Assembly (NCBI GenBank): GCA_003345545.1
Contig: PRDH01000038.1
Coordinates: forward strand, 1-36,222
Direction of reading: 5' to 3'
Length of the DNA: 36,222 nt
Source of the DNA: Candidatus Thorarchaeota archaeon
GTDB taxonomy: Archaea > Asgardarchaeota > Thorarchaeia > Thorarchaeales > Thorarchaeaceae
The notes below the pieces were generated by a model. It did not search any database. It was not told the DNA's origin and saw nothing but the letters and a program-made list of their open reading frames with translations. The translations under genes were made by a program, and so were the position numbers. This document shows, piece by piece, positions 1 to 6,327 of this stretch; the stretch's first letter is position 1, and each line of letters starts with the position of its first letter.

Positions 1-1
1 T

Positions 2-262
2 ATTCTGGCAGTATCTCCAATCCTGTATTGTGGTGCAGTTGGTCGAGATTTACGAAAGAAGGTCCCAAGAGACTCACGGAGAGATGATGTTACTTCAGAC
101 TTGGCACTGTTGAAGGCAATCTCATCTGGAGTCTCATGCCCGAAATGCAGCGCAAACATAGACGTCAGGAAGATCGGAACGGACAGAGTCTACAACTGCG
201 AGTACTGTGGCGCCTCTGGGACGGTCGAGGTCGTCAAGACTTCTACGACAACCACGGCATGA
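2..262 (+). CDS. Zinc-ribbon membrane protein, 3' part (5' end outside window)
   Basis: The open frame runs from the window edge to a TGA at 260-262, giving about 86 residues. It starts in a hydrophobic stretch (ILAVSPILYCGAVG) that looks like the end of a membrane segment. A basic/polar linker follows, then a C-terminal zinc ribbon with CPKC and CEYCGASGT knuckles. The tail closely matches the C-terminus of the next gene (336-836), so the two are tandem paralogues. The zinc ribbon probably faces the cytoplasm and may bind nucleic acid or protein. No specific function is recognised. The start codon is outside the window. Confidence 0.7.
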   Translation: MLAVSPILYCGAVGRDLRKKVPRDSRRDDVTSDLALLKAISSGVSCPKCSANIDVRKIGTDRVYNCEYCGASGTVEVVKTSTTTTA

Positions 263-335
263 GCCGCACGAAACGAGATCGATGAAGAGGGGAATGAATA
301 TATCCCTTCGAGTCTAAGCTGACCTGAGAGGGGAA

Positions 336-836
336 ATGACAGAGAACAGAGAGCCGCTCCGGGTATATGTCGCAGTAGACCCTGCGAAGATTCTCAGATG
401 CATGTGGTGTGGGTTGGCCGAGAGCGAGACGTGGAAGAGGACCAAGTATGGGACTTACTGCTCAACGGAGTGCTTCTATGCGGCTGAGGCAAGTGGATTC
501 CTTTGCGTTTTTATTTTGGAAGTCGTACTGACTTCTGTCATGATTGGAGTAGCGACTCCATTTCCTTTGTTCATTGGTTTGCCATTTGCCATGCTGATTT
601 TTTCCCCATGCCTGGTCTGGGCTCGAGTTGGGTGGAGTCGCCAAAAGAGCGTGCCAAGAAATTCACGAAGAAATGAAACCTCTTCAGACATTGCCCTGTT
701 GAAAGCCATATCATCTGGAGTCTTGTGTCCGAGATGCAACGCGAACATAGACGTCAGGACGATCGGAGAGGACAGAATCTACCGCTGCGAGTACTGCGGT
801 GCCTCTGGAACCATCGAAGTCGTCAAGACTCACTGA
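336..836 (+). CDS. Zinc-finger / two-TM / zinc-ribbon protein, paralogue of the upstream gene
   Basis: The 166-residue protein has three parts. The N-terminal part has four cysteines (C22, C25, C42, C46) spaced like a treble-clef or MYM-type zinc finger. The middle has two hydrophobic segments at about residues 55-72 and 75-98. The C-terminus is a zinc ribbon (C131, C134, C151, C154). A GAGGGG Shine-Dalgarno (SD) sequence lies just before the ATG. The stop is 2 bases from the stop of the convergent methyltransferase. A third, decayed copy of the zinc ribbon lies at 5380-5496, so this is a small expanded local family. A membrane-anchored zinc protein is all that can be said safely. The function is unknown. 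Confidence 0.75.
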   Translation: MTENREPLRVYVAVDPAKILRCMWCGLAESETWKRTKYGTYCSTECFYAAEASGFLCVFILEVVLTSVMIGVATPFPLFIGLPFAMLIFSPCLVWARVGWSRQKSVPRNSRRNETSSDIALLKAISSGVLCPRCNANIDVRTIGEDRIYRCEYCGASGTIEVVKTH

Positions 837-838
837 AT

Positions 839-1495
839 CTATGGTTGAACACGCCGATAGACAGCGATTTGCCACATACCATCTTCCCGATAGAACCGCC
901 GCTCAAAGCCCTCTGCACGGACGACCTCCTCGACCACCTCGGGAGGATGTACAAAGATACGAAAAGGACTTCCGTGAAGACGATAGGAGGCATTCTCCAG
1001 AGCAGTGGCAATCCTGGCATGCCAATTGTCCAGAGGATAGACTAGGCCGTACAGTCTTCTGGCATGTGCCACGGACTTCTCCACGAGCCCCCTCACATCA
1101 CGGTAGCAGCAGATCACTCTGTCCAGCGTCACAATATCACACTGAGGGATGTCTTCGGCCAGGTCAACGAAGTCACCGTGCAGATGATTTGTGCGGTCTG
1201 CGTGTCCCTGACGTTTTGCCTCCTCCTTTGCCGCTTCGATGTATGCTTGTGAAGCTTCCACATCGATGCAGCTGCTCGCTCCTGCTTTCAGCAGTTCATG
1301 TTGGATGGCACCTATTCCCCCTCCGATGTCCAGAAGCGTCATCTCGGAGATGCCCCCTGCCAGTAGCGCATCAATCAATATCCGGGTTGTCTTCACCGGG
1401 CCCTCCTTTCGATACGCCAGAAGTTCTTTAGTTGCCGTCTTCTGGTCGAATTCGGACTCGATACCTGCGCATTGGCTGCAGTGGCTGCAACTCAT
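839..1495 (-). CDS. SAM-dependent methyltransferase with N-terminal CxxCxxC
   Basis: A 218-residue class I methyltransferase. Motif I is LLDIGGGIGAI at residues 54-64, followed by an acidic strand end (CIDVE, about 76-80). HGDFVDLA and VTLDRVICCY match later SAM-fold strands. The N-terminus begins MSCSHCSQC, with C3, C6 and C9 in a possible metal-binding cluster ahead of a conserved-looking helix. From memory this resembles an uncharacterised methyltransferase family widespread in bacteria and scattered in archaea. The substrate is unknown. The ATG at 1495 is preceded by GAAGGT, a plausible SD. The gene stands alone and converges on the zinc-ribbon gene. Horizontal acquisition is possible but not shown. 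Confidence 0.8.
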   Translation of the reverse strand: MSCSHCSQCAGIESEFDQKTATKELLAYRKEGPVKTTRILIDALLAGGISEMTLLDIGGGIGAIQHELLKAGASSCIDVEASQAYIEAAKEEAKRQGHADRTNHLHGDFVDLAEDIPQCDIVTLDRVICCYRDVRGLVEKSVAHARRLYGLVYPLDNWHARIATALENASYRLHGSPFRIFVHPPEVVEEVVRAEGFERRFYREDGMWQIAVYRRVQP

Positions 1496-1622
1496 GATTA
1501 TACCTTCTCACGTACGATAGACTCCAGTCTAGGAAAGAATCTGTCGGTCTACGGAGTTCAAGACACCTCTGGTGTTTAGAATGCAGCCAGAGAATTGGCT
1601 GTTAGGACACAAGAGTCCGAAT

Positions 1623-1949
1623 TCACTTCAGCTTTCCAAGAATAGCCTCTTGTACTTCTTTCATCGCGGCATCCTGCCGCTCGTTCAGGCGCGCGGCTTG
1701 TCTTCGGATGTCATCGAACAGATCTTCTCTCGATGATATTGCTCCCTCCACAAGAGCTGCTGCCGCCTCTGACCTGCTCTTGAAGACACCGATGGCCACA
1801 AGCGAATCAAGGGTCTCCACGACCTGCTTGTTCATTCTAGCGACTACAGGGATATCTCGTCCTTCTTCCCCGAATCCCTCTGCTGCGATGTTCTTCAAGA
1901 CCCTTTCGCGGAGAGAGGTCCGCTCTGGTTTCTCTTTCTTTTCAGACAC
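1623..1949 (-). CDS. Ribbon-helix-helix transcriptional regulator-like protein
   Basis: A 108-residue protein starting at GTG (1949). After a charged N-terminus it has a strand-helix-helix segment, IPVVARMNKQVVETLDSL followed by FKSRSEAAAALVEGAI. This is the archaeal RHH (CopG/MetJ/Arc-like) pattern, in which the strand pair of a dimer enters the DNA major groove. The rest is a charged helical tail (about 70-108) suited to oligomerisation. An AT-rich promoter (TTTTAAAA, 1983-1991) lies just upstream, next to two GTATC heptads at 1997-2010. Similar heptads occur upstream of the next gene to the right. Self-regulation and control of that neighbour are inferred. Confidence 0.75.
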   Translation of the reverse strand: MSEKKEKPERTSLRERVLKNIAAEGFGEEGRDIPVVARMNKQVVETLDSLVAIGVFKSRSEAAAALVEGAISSREDLFDDIRRQAARLNERQDAAMKEVQEAILGKLK

Positions 1950-1982
1950 TGTAACTGACCCAGTCCGTATTGCAGACAGACT

Positions 1983-1991
1983 CCTTTTAAA
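1983..1991 (-). promoter_or_regulatory. TATA-like box of the RHH gene
   Basis: On the minus strand the sequence reads GTTTTAAAAG, about 35 bases before the GTG at 1949. This leaves a very short leader. The box is directly next to the GTAT heptads at 1997-2010, which fall at the BRE side of the promoter. Confidence 0.5.
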
Positions 1992-1996
1992 ACTAC

Positions 1997-2010
1997 GTAT
2001 CGTGTATCTT
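1997..2010. promoter_or_regulatory. Two tandem GTAT heptads (putative RHH operator)
   Basis: The plus strand reads GTATCGT GTATCTT, two unspaced 7-bp direct repeats preceded by TAC. A 15-base core (1994-2008) matches the core at 2448-2462 at 14 of 15 positions. The pair lies immediately upstream of the RHH gene's TATA-like box. The RHH repressor omega of plasmid pSM19035 is known to bind unspaced 7-bp heptads, so an RHH operator is a reasonable inference. Confidence 0.55.
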
Positions 2011-2035
2011 CCTTACGCAGTCATTGACTGCTGTC

Positions 2036-2419
2036 TTATTTTACGAACTGATCTTTGGGCCCTGTCCTCGTCACCTTCCGGTCGACCTCATCCTCTGGCC
2101 TCTTCCCAGCAGGCTCGCTTGAAGCAGATGACGTGGGATTACGTAATAGACTGAATTTCGAATATGTCCAATCAAGGAGATAGACTTCTGCAATCAGCAC
2201 TGGGATGACCATAGCAGGTAGGGTGACCAACGGGACACTGAGAAGGGCAATGATGGCTGCCAGACCGCCAAGAGACTTGGCGTAGAGATGCTTCTCGACT
2301 CGAGCTCGGAATATTCTCTTTGCCCTCTTTCTCGATTCAGTGACCGTTACCTCTTCTTGAATGTCAGGTACGACATCAAACTCAATTCCTAGACTTTCAG
2401 TTTCAACAGTTTTTTCCAT
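2036..2419 (-). CDS. Small membrane protein with hydrophobic hairpin
   Basis: A 127-residue protein read from the ATG at 2419, which has GAGGT 7 bases upstream. A GTG start at 2443 would add eight residues. The acidic N-terminus (about 1-35) is followed by a basic RKRAKRIFRARVEKH stretch, then a hydrophobic hairpin (about 55-85, GGLAAIIALLSVPLVTLPAM and VIPVLIAEVYLL). The tail is polar and charged. Two membrane passes with both ends in the cytoplasm is the simplest topology. No family is recognised. Its upstream region carries four GTAT heptads like those before the RHH gene, which suggests shared control. Confidence 0.65.
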   Translation of the reverse strand: MEKTVETESLGIEFDVVPDIQEEVTVTESRKRAKRIFRARVEKHLYAKSLGGLAAIIALLSVPLVTLPAMVIPVLIAEVYLLDWTYSKFSLLRNPTSSASSEPAGKRPEDEVDRKVTRTGPKDQFVK

Positions 2420-2447
2420 TTTCCAGACCTCGTTCTGCAACACGTTT

Positions 2448-2478
2448 TACGTATCATGTATCGCGTATATTGTATAGC
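2448..2478. promoter_or_regulatory. Four tandem GTAT heptads in a divergent promoter (putative operator)
   Basis: From 2451 the plus strand reads GTATCAT, GTATCGC, GTATATT, GTATAGC: four direct repeats in exact 7-base register with GTAT invariant. TAC precedes the first, as at 1994. The array lies between the leftward membrane protein gene (ATG 2419) and a TATATA box at about 2488-2494. That box is palindromic and could serve both directions. On the leftward side the array would cover the likely transcription start, suggesting repression. On the rightward side it would lie upstream of the promoter of the TPR gene. Confidence 0.6.
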
Positions 2479-2485
2479 CGATATC

Positions 2486-2496
2486 GCTATATATGT
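2486..2496. promoter_or_regulatory. TATATA element between divergent genes
   Basis: GCTATATATGT sits 62 bases before the TPR gene ATG and about 67 bases before the leftward ATG. The core is self-complementary, so it could act as a TATA box in either direction. Confidence 0.45.
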
Positions 2497-2557
2497 TTTG
2501 TCTCTTTAGTTAGCCAACCATTTGATAGGCTGACATCTCTGGAGGGCGAGCTGTCTG

Positions 2558-4099
2558 ATGGAATCCATGGGGACTATAACGAAGTACTACCCGTTCATCG
2601 ATGAAGAGAGTAAAGCGATGCTCAACGTTCTCATGGAGGGGTCGAGCAGCTACTATGACTTTGTGAAACGATTGAGTGCTTTCGTTCTCGATAATGATGT
2701 TTCAGTCAATCTGGCCTATCTTGCGGCAGTTCAAGCATGGTGGGCCAGAACAGAAGACACAATGAAGCAGATCCAAGAGAGGTACAGAGAGGTTCCCTGT
2801 GTAAGGCCATGGGGGCATCTTCATGCAACCACCGGGACCGATCAGGCAGCCCACCATGATGCAGTTGTTAAAGCTATCGAAGAAGCGATGGACTGCTCCT
2901 TGGAAGACTGGATGAAGGCTGAGCTCTACCTTCTTCACGCCTTCTACCATTGGCCCTCACACGGTGATATTCCAAGTCTAGTAGAGCCCCTTGAAAAAGC
3001 AAAGGACCTGATAGAGGCCAATCCTGTTCTGAACTGTTTTGAACCTCTGGTCTGCACCTTTGAAGCGATGGTCAAACGGCGTGAGAGTGATAAGATGGGC
3101 GCGATTCCTGACTATCAGAGAGGTCAGCAGATTGCAGAAGCACGTGATGATTCACTATACAGGTACATGAATCTGATTGGTTTAGCAAATACCCTCAGGG
3201 ACCTCAATACTCAGGAGTCACTGACATTGTTCGAAGAACTCTACGATCTGGCTCTCGACCTCCAAGTGCCCTATTTTGTGGCTGAAGTCTTGAACGATTC
3301 AGCCCTCACATTTGAAACAGCTGGTGAATACGATCTTGCGATATCGTGCCACCAAGAGGGCATCAAGGTCTTTGGCGGGGGTGACGGGCCATCTCTCATA
3401 CTCTCAAGGATCTATTCAGCGTTGGGTGAGGGTCGGCTAGCTCTTGAATGGGCAAATGATGCCTTCCAGTATGCTGAGAATCGTGAGATTCCGTCATTGT
3501 ACCTTCGAAAGGCTTGGGCATTAGCAGTATCAGATATGTTAGAAGAAGCTGAAGACAATCTGGATATTGCCCATCCACTCATAATGAGGACTGGTGGGGT
3601 GGGCGAGTTGGCTTACTACTACCACATCTTAGGCATAATTGAGTTCAAGAGAGGAAATCTCTTGGCAGCACTTGACTTCCTCGAACAGGCTCACGAGATC
3701 ACAGAACAAGTGACTAGAGGAATAAGTCAGAGCAACGTGCTTCTCGATCTGGCACGGGTAGAGATAGCGATTGACAGTCACTCGAAGGACGGCACGAGTG
3801 GTGCAACACCCGGAGTGTGGCTCTCCAAGCTTGAAGAACATGCAAGGGAGTGTGACTATCCTGGCGTCAGAATGCTGGCTGCACTACTCCGGTCTGAGTT
3901 CTATCAGAACCACGGGCAACTCGGAGATGCACATGCAACGCTTGTAGATGCATTGGATATCACCGATTCTCTAGGTGTCAAGACCATCAGAAAGAGGATC
4001 TCTGACAGAATCCAGGAGCTGGACCTACTTCTGAGCGAGGGAGCGGTCCCCTCCAAGAGCGAGACGGTTCATCGCAGGCGTTCATCGCGCTCTTCCTAG
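2558..4099 (+). CDS. TPR-repeat protein
   Basis: A 513-residue, largely helical soluble protein. Repeated helix pairs of the TPR type are visible from about residue 190 onward, for example an AEVLNDSALTFETAGEYDLAISCHQEG unit near 245 and an AYYYHILGIIEFKRGNLLAALDFLEQAHE unit near 350. Alanine and glycine fall at the usual TPR packing positions. The N-terminal third is helical but less regular. The C-terminal tail is basic and Ser-rich (HRRRSSRSS). GGAGGG lies 12 bases upstream of the ATG. TPR arrays bind partner proteins; no enzyme domain is present and the partner is unknown. It diverges from the heptad-controlled membrane protein gene. Confidence 0.8.
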   Translation: MESMGTITKYYPFIDEESKAMLNVLMEGSSSYYDFVKRLSAFVLDNDVSVNLAYLAAVQAWWARTEDTMKQIQERYREVPCVRPWGHLHATTGTDQAAHHDAVVKAIEEAMDCSLEDWMKAELYLLHAFYHWPSHGDIPSLVEPLEKAKDLIEANPVLNCFEPLVCTFEAMVKRRESDKMGAIPDYQRGQQIAEARDDSLYRYMNLIGLANTLRDLNTQESLTLFEELYDLALDLQVPYFVAEVLNDSALTFETAGEYDLAISCHQEGIKVFGGGDGPSLILSRIYSALGEGRLALEWANDAFQYAENREIPSLYLRKAWALAVSDMLEEAEDNLDIAHPLIMRTGGVGELAYYYHILGIIEFKRGNLLAALDFLEQAHEITEQVTRGISQSNVLLDLARVEIAIDSHSKDGTSGATPGVWLSKLEEHARECDYPGVRMLAALLRSEFYQNHGQLGDAHATLVDALDITDSLGVKTIRKRISDRIQELDLLLSEGAVPSKSETVHRRRSSRSS

Positions 4100-4202
4100 G
4101 TGGTCTTCGCTCGCATCCGAATCACAATCATGAAATGTGCGATCACGTAGAAGCTCTATCCTGTCATCATGATTTCAGAGGGGGAACTGGTATCATTCGG
4201 AC

Positions 4203-4667
4203 ATGCCAGACTATCGGCTGATGCTCAAAGGGCAGCGCATAAATGCGCGCGTCGCCTCGTCCCCGGCCATGGGAGCCAAGCGTGCGGAGGAAGTGTCAGG
4301 ACATATATGCGGTGTGCTTGTCGCTACAATGCCATCGGCTGAAGAGGCCTGCAAGACGGCAAGAGCTATGAGCGGATGTCCCTATGTCATTGCAACGGGG
4401 ACGACCGGGAACAAGTTCTGTAACGTGCTCGTCGTTCCTGAGAGCAAACGGTGGTGGCTGGAGTACCCTCAGAGAAGGCCTGATATTATCGGCGCTAAGA
4501 GAGTCAGTCTGACTGTGATCGATGAGTTGCTGGTCCCTGAGCTATTCGAGGAGAGAGTCAGCGGCAAGAAACTCGACACGGCGCCATGTGGAGCAGACTG
4601 CCTTGAGTGTCCGCTGAGGGAGGAATTCGACTGTCATGGATGCCCCGCTACGACACGTTATGTCTGA
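4203..4667 (+). CDS. Uncharacterised protein with C-terminal Cys cluster
   Basis: 154 residues. The first 110 form an alpha/beta-looking domain with no recognised motif. The C-terminus carries CGADCLECPLREEFDCHGCPA, five cysteines spaced C-x3-C-x2-C-x7-C-x2-C. This resembles the DUF3795-type cysteine pattern (CG.DC..CP...C.GC), so a metal or Fe-S site is likely. The gene stands alone. A GGGGGAA stretch lies about 20 bases before the ATG, further than an ideal SD. The function is unknown; the DUF3795 likeness is from memory and covers only the tail. Confidence 0.65.
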   Translation: MPDYRLMLKGQRINARVASSPAMGAKRAEEVSGHICGVLVATMPSAEEACKTARAMSGCPYVIATGTTGNKFCNVLVVPESKRWWLEYPQRRPDIIGAKRVSLTVIDELLVPELFEERVSGKKLDTAPCGADCLECPLREEFDCHGCPATTRYV

Positions 4668-4760
4668 GGCAGCACAGAATCCGGAACGTGTCATGCTGAT
4701 CTTTCCTCTTGTACTGTCATATTCGCTCTCTCATGATGGAACCGAAAGGTTTACTAGGCT

Positions 4761-4794
4761 ATGTTAGAAATATATAACGTTAGAAATACCTAAC
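4761..4794. promoter_or_regulatory. GTTAG direct/inverted repeats in the DUF3796-XRE promoter
   Basis: GTTAGAAATA occurs at 4763-4772 and again at 4779-4788, 16 bases apart. The second copy forms an inverted repeat with CTAAC at 4790-4794. A TATA-like AAATATATAAC lies between the repeats. The array ends 13 bases before the ATG at 4808. This arrangement fits an operator for the XRE-family regulator encoded as the second gene of the operon. Confidence 0.55.
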
Positions 4795-4807
4795 ATGGGT
4801 GAGAGTC

Positions 4808-5143
4808 ATGCGGAAGAACGTTGTCAGTTACGTGGGGCTCTTGGGTTTCATAGGCCTTCTCGGGCTTCCCACGGGCAATTATGGGTTCTATGGCTTTTTT
4901 GGATTCTTCGGGTTCTTCGGTGCGCTCGAAGGAAGAGGCAGCGACGAGAGAGTGGACCAGAATGTCAATCGTGCGTGCAGGAACTCCTTCTTCCTGTACA
5001 TCGTCGTGATGGCGTTCTCTCTCACATGTATCGTGGCCCTCAGGGCAATAGATATCCTGCCACTTGCATTTGCTCTGCTCTTTGTCGGCAGCATGGTGAC
5101 TTTCGTTCTCTCGTACATCTTCTACGATAGAAGAGGGGACTGA
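4808..5143 (+). CDS. DUF3796-like membrane protein with FGFF repeats
   Basis: 111 residues from the ATG at 4808, which has GGTGAG 5 bases upstream; a GTG three codons earlier is also in frame. The N-terminus is a hydrophobic [20 protein letters not shown] run, then [11 protein letters not shown] repeats. A charged linker and two further membrane segments (about 55-75 and 80-100) follow. This matches my memory of DUF3796, a family mostly of Firmicutes that is often beside a small XRE regulator, as here. The next gene starts 7 bases downstream. The function is unknown. Acquisition from bacteria is likely. Confidence 0.75.
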   Translation: MRKNVVSYVGLLGFIGLLGLPTGNYGFYGFFGFFGFFGALEGRGSDERVDQNVNRACRNSFFLYIVVMAFSLTCIVALRAIDILPLAFALLFVGSMVTFVLSYIFYDRRGD

Positions 5144-5150
5144 GTCGCTG

Positions 5151-5345
5151 ATGAGGACCAGGATGAAGGAGCTGAGAAAGGAGCATGGTCTGACACAGGA
5201 GGAGCTTGCGGCCATGGTGGGTGTAAGAAGGGAGACCATTGTGTTCCTAGAGAAGGGGAAGTACAACCCGTCGCTTCGACTGGCACGCGCTGTTGCAAGG
5301 GCGCTCAAGTGCACAATTGAGGATGTCTTCCTGTTCGACGATTAG
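5151..5345 (+). CDS. XRE-family HTH regulator (small, YgzD/YozG-like)
   Basis: A 64-residue one-domain regulator. A helix-turn-helix is clear: [20 protein letters not shown] followed by [21 protein letters not shown], then [16 protein letters not shown]. Its length and nearly every position match the compact bacterial XRE proteins that accompany DUF3796. It is co-transcribed with the membrane protein just upstream (7-base gap). It probably binds the GTTAG repeats at 4761-4794 and represses its own operon. The repressor role is inferred. Confidence 0.9.
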   Translation: MRTRMKELRKEHGLTQEELAAMVGVRRETIVFLEKGKYNPSLRLARAVARALKCTIEDVFLFDD

Positions 5346-5379
5346 GAACGCTATGTCCATACGAAGGGGGAATCTTGAA

Positions 5380-5496
5380 GCATCGAGTCCAAGGTGTGAC
5401 GCAGACATAGACAGCGGAAAGACTAGGGAGGACAGAGTCCAGACCTGTTAGTATTGCGGTGCCTCCGGAACCAGTGAAATAGTCAAGAACCAGTGA
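5380..5496 (+). pseudogene. Remnant of the zinc-ribbon family (third local copy)
   Basis: In one frame this reads SPRCDADIDSGKTREDRVQTC, a TAG stop at 5449-5451, then YCGASGTSEIVKNQ and a TGA at 5494-5496. It aligns along its length with the C-terminal zinc ribbon of the genes at 2-262 and 336-836. The TAG replaces the glutamate codon between the second pair of cysteines, and the first CxxC is damaged (SPRC). No membrane segments precede it. It is therefore a truncated, decayed copy, separated from its paralogues by 4.5 kb. Confidence 0.75.
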
Positions 5497-5728
5497 ATCC
5501 GGCTTCTTCCATCCTTCTCCAGATGACTGGATTTCATTATGTCAGAGATGTCATCGTGAAACCCATTGGGCCATGGATACGCTATCGATGAGCTGGGATG
5601 AACTTGAGCAAATGAGATTATCAAGACAGTCTAGCTAAGAGATTCCACTTGTTGATCTAGGCTTGACAAATGTGATTGTGTGAATTGTCGATATTCATGA
5701 AATAAGATGCCGAGAATGATGATTAGAA

Positions 5729-5837
5729 TGGTGGGCCGGCCCGGATTTGAACCGGGGAACCTTCGCCGTGTGAAGGCGACGTATGTTAGAAGGTCAAGAA
5801 GTCTGACCCAATCATAACCGGGCTAGACCACCGGCCC
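5729..5837 (-). tRNA. tRNA-Val(CAC) with a non-canonical intron of about 30 nt
   Basis: Reading down from 5837: acceptor GGGCCGG, a D-arm beginning GTCTAGCCCGGTTA, then extra sequence, then the anticodon arm TCGCC-TTCACAC-GGCGA (anticodon CAC, 5763-5779). The T-arm is CCCGG-TTCAAAT-CCGGG and the 3' acceptor strand is CCGGCCC-A with CCA encoded (5729-5731). About 30 bases (5781-5810) between the D-arm and the anticodon stem do not fit a tRNA. They contain a 5-bp hairpin, GGTCA/TGACC. Removing them leaves a normal 76-base tRNA plus CCA. The position, near nucleotide 25/26, is not the usual 37/38 site. Confidence 0.85.
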
Positions 5838-5913
5838 ATACACTGCGTTCTGGAGCCTGATAGTTATAAGAATGACGCTGTGAGGTGGCTCTGCTGATTT
5901 GAGCAAGGAGGTA

Positions 5914-5936
5914 TGCAAGTCGGCCCCGGCCCACCA
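5914..5936 (+). repeat. tRNA 3'-end-like fragment 1 (Val-type acceptor + CCA)
   Basis: This reads TGCAAGT-CGGCC-CCGGCCC-A-CCA, in the order T-loop, T-stem 3' strand, acceptor 3' strand, discriminator, CCA. With the next three bases it matches the tRNA-Val 3' end and its flank at 21 of 26 positions. It is on the opposite strand to the tRNA-Val gene. No matching 5' half (GGGCCGG) or T-stem 5' strand precedes it, so it is a fragment and not a gene. Confidence 0.5.
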
Positions 5937-6057
5937 TTCCTCCATAATCGCGTTGTCTTCCCCTCTCCGCAGTTGACAGATTGGAAGGACATCATAATTC
6001 CTATCGTTACAGTTATAACCCAAGCAAAAGACCTCCGAATTAGCTGCACCGGATTGT

Positions 6058-6080
6058 TTCGAATCTCGTCCGGCCCACCA
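6058..6080 (+). repeat. tRNA 3'-end-like fragment 2 (Val-type acceptor + CCA)
   Basis: This reads TTCGAAT-CTCGT-CCGGCCC-A-CCA: an exact T-loop consensus, T-stem 3' strand, acceptor strand, discriminator A and CCA. The bases before it (GATTGT) cannot pair with CTCGT, and no tRNA body is present. It ends 25 bases before the eL38 start codon. Like fragment 1 it lies opposite in strand to the tRNA-Val gene. Confidence 0.5.
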
Positions 6081-6105
6081 CCAAACAGCACAATGGGGCG
6101 TTGCA

Positions 6106-6327
6106 ATGCCAAGAATAATCACCGATGTTGACAAGTTCCTCAAGATGACCGAGGACGCAAAAGAGTGTCGTGTCAAGAGAGGCACTGATTCGGTCAAACT
6201 CAAGTTGCGTACGAATAGATACCTCTATACTATCATCCTTGAGCCCCAGAAAGCTGAAGAGATTCTCCAGCAGGTGAAGTGCCAGATCATCGAGGCCAGA
6301 ACAGAGCCCGAACCCAAAGAGGCCTAG
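6106..6327 (+). CDS. rpl38e: Ribosomal protein eL38
   Basis: 73 residues. MPRIITDVDKFLKM, a lysine/arginine-rich strand (VKRGTDSVKLKLRTNRYLYT) and the final helix (EKAEEILQQVK-type) match eL38 of the large ribosomal subunit from start to end. The family is about 65-75 residues. Among archaea eL38 is known from TACK and Asgard lineages and is absent from most Euryarchaeota, so it helps place the organism. The C-terminus (ARTEPEPKEA) is slightly extended. The stop overlaps the 3' end of the convergent nuclease gene by 4 bases. No strong SD is visible. Confidence 0.88.
   Translation: MPRIITDVDKFLKMTEDAKECRVKRGTDSVKLKLRTNRYLYTIILEPQKAEEILQQVKCQIIEARTEPEPKEA

Noticed and set aside
799..1431. A 210-codon open frame on the plus strand
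   Set aside because: It lies antisense to the methyltransferase at 839-1495. Its product is Pro/His/Arg/Ser-rich with no domain, while the opposite strand has clear SAM motifs.
4790..5314. A 174-codon open frame on the minus strand
   Set aside because: It is antisense to the DUF3796 and XRE genes, both recognisable. Its composition is low-complexity (Glu/Lys/Pro).
5914..6080. A complete plus-strand tRNA ending in CCGGCCCACCA
   Set aside because: No GGGCCGG 5' acceptor strand, anticodon arm or paired T-stem is found upstream on that strand; only 3' fragments are present.
5823..6203. A 126-codon open frame on the minus strand over the tRNA fragments and eL38 start
   Set aside because: It overlaps tRNA-Val and eL38, and its product looks unlike a protein; no SD.
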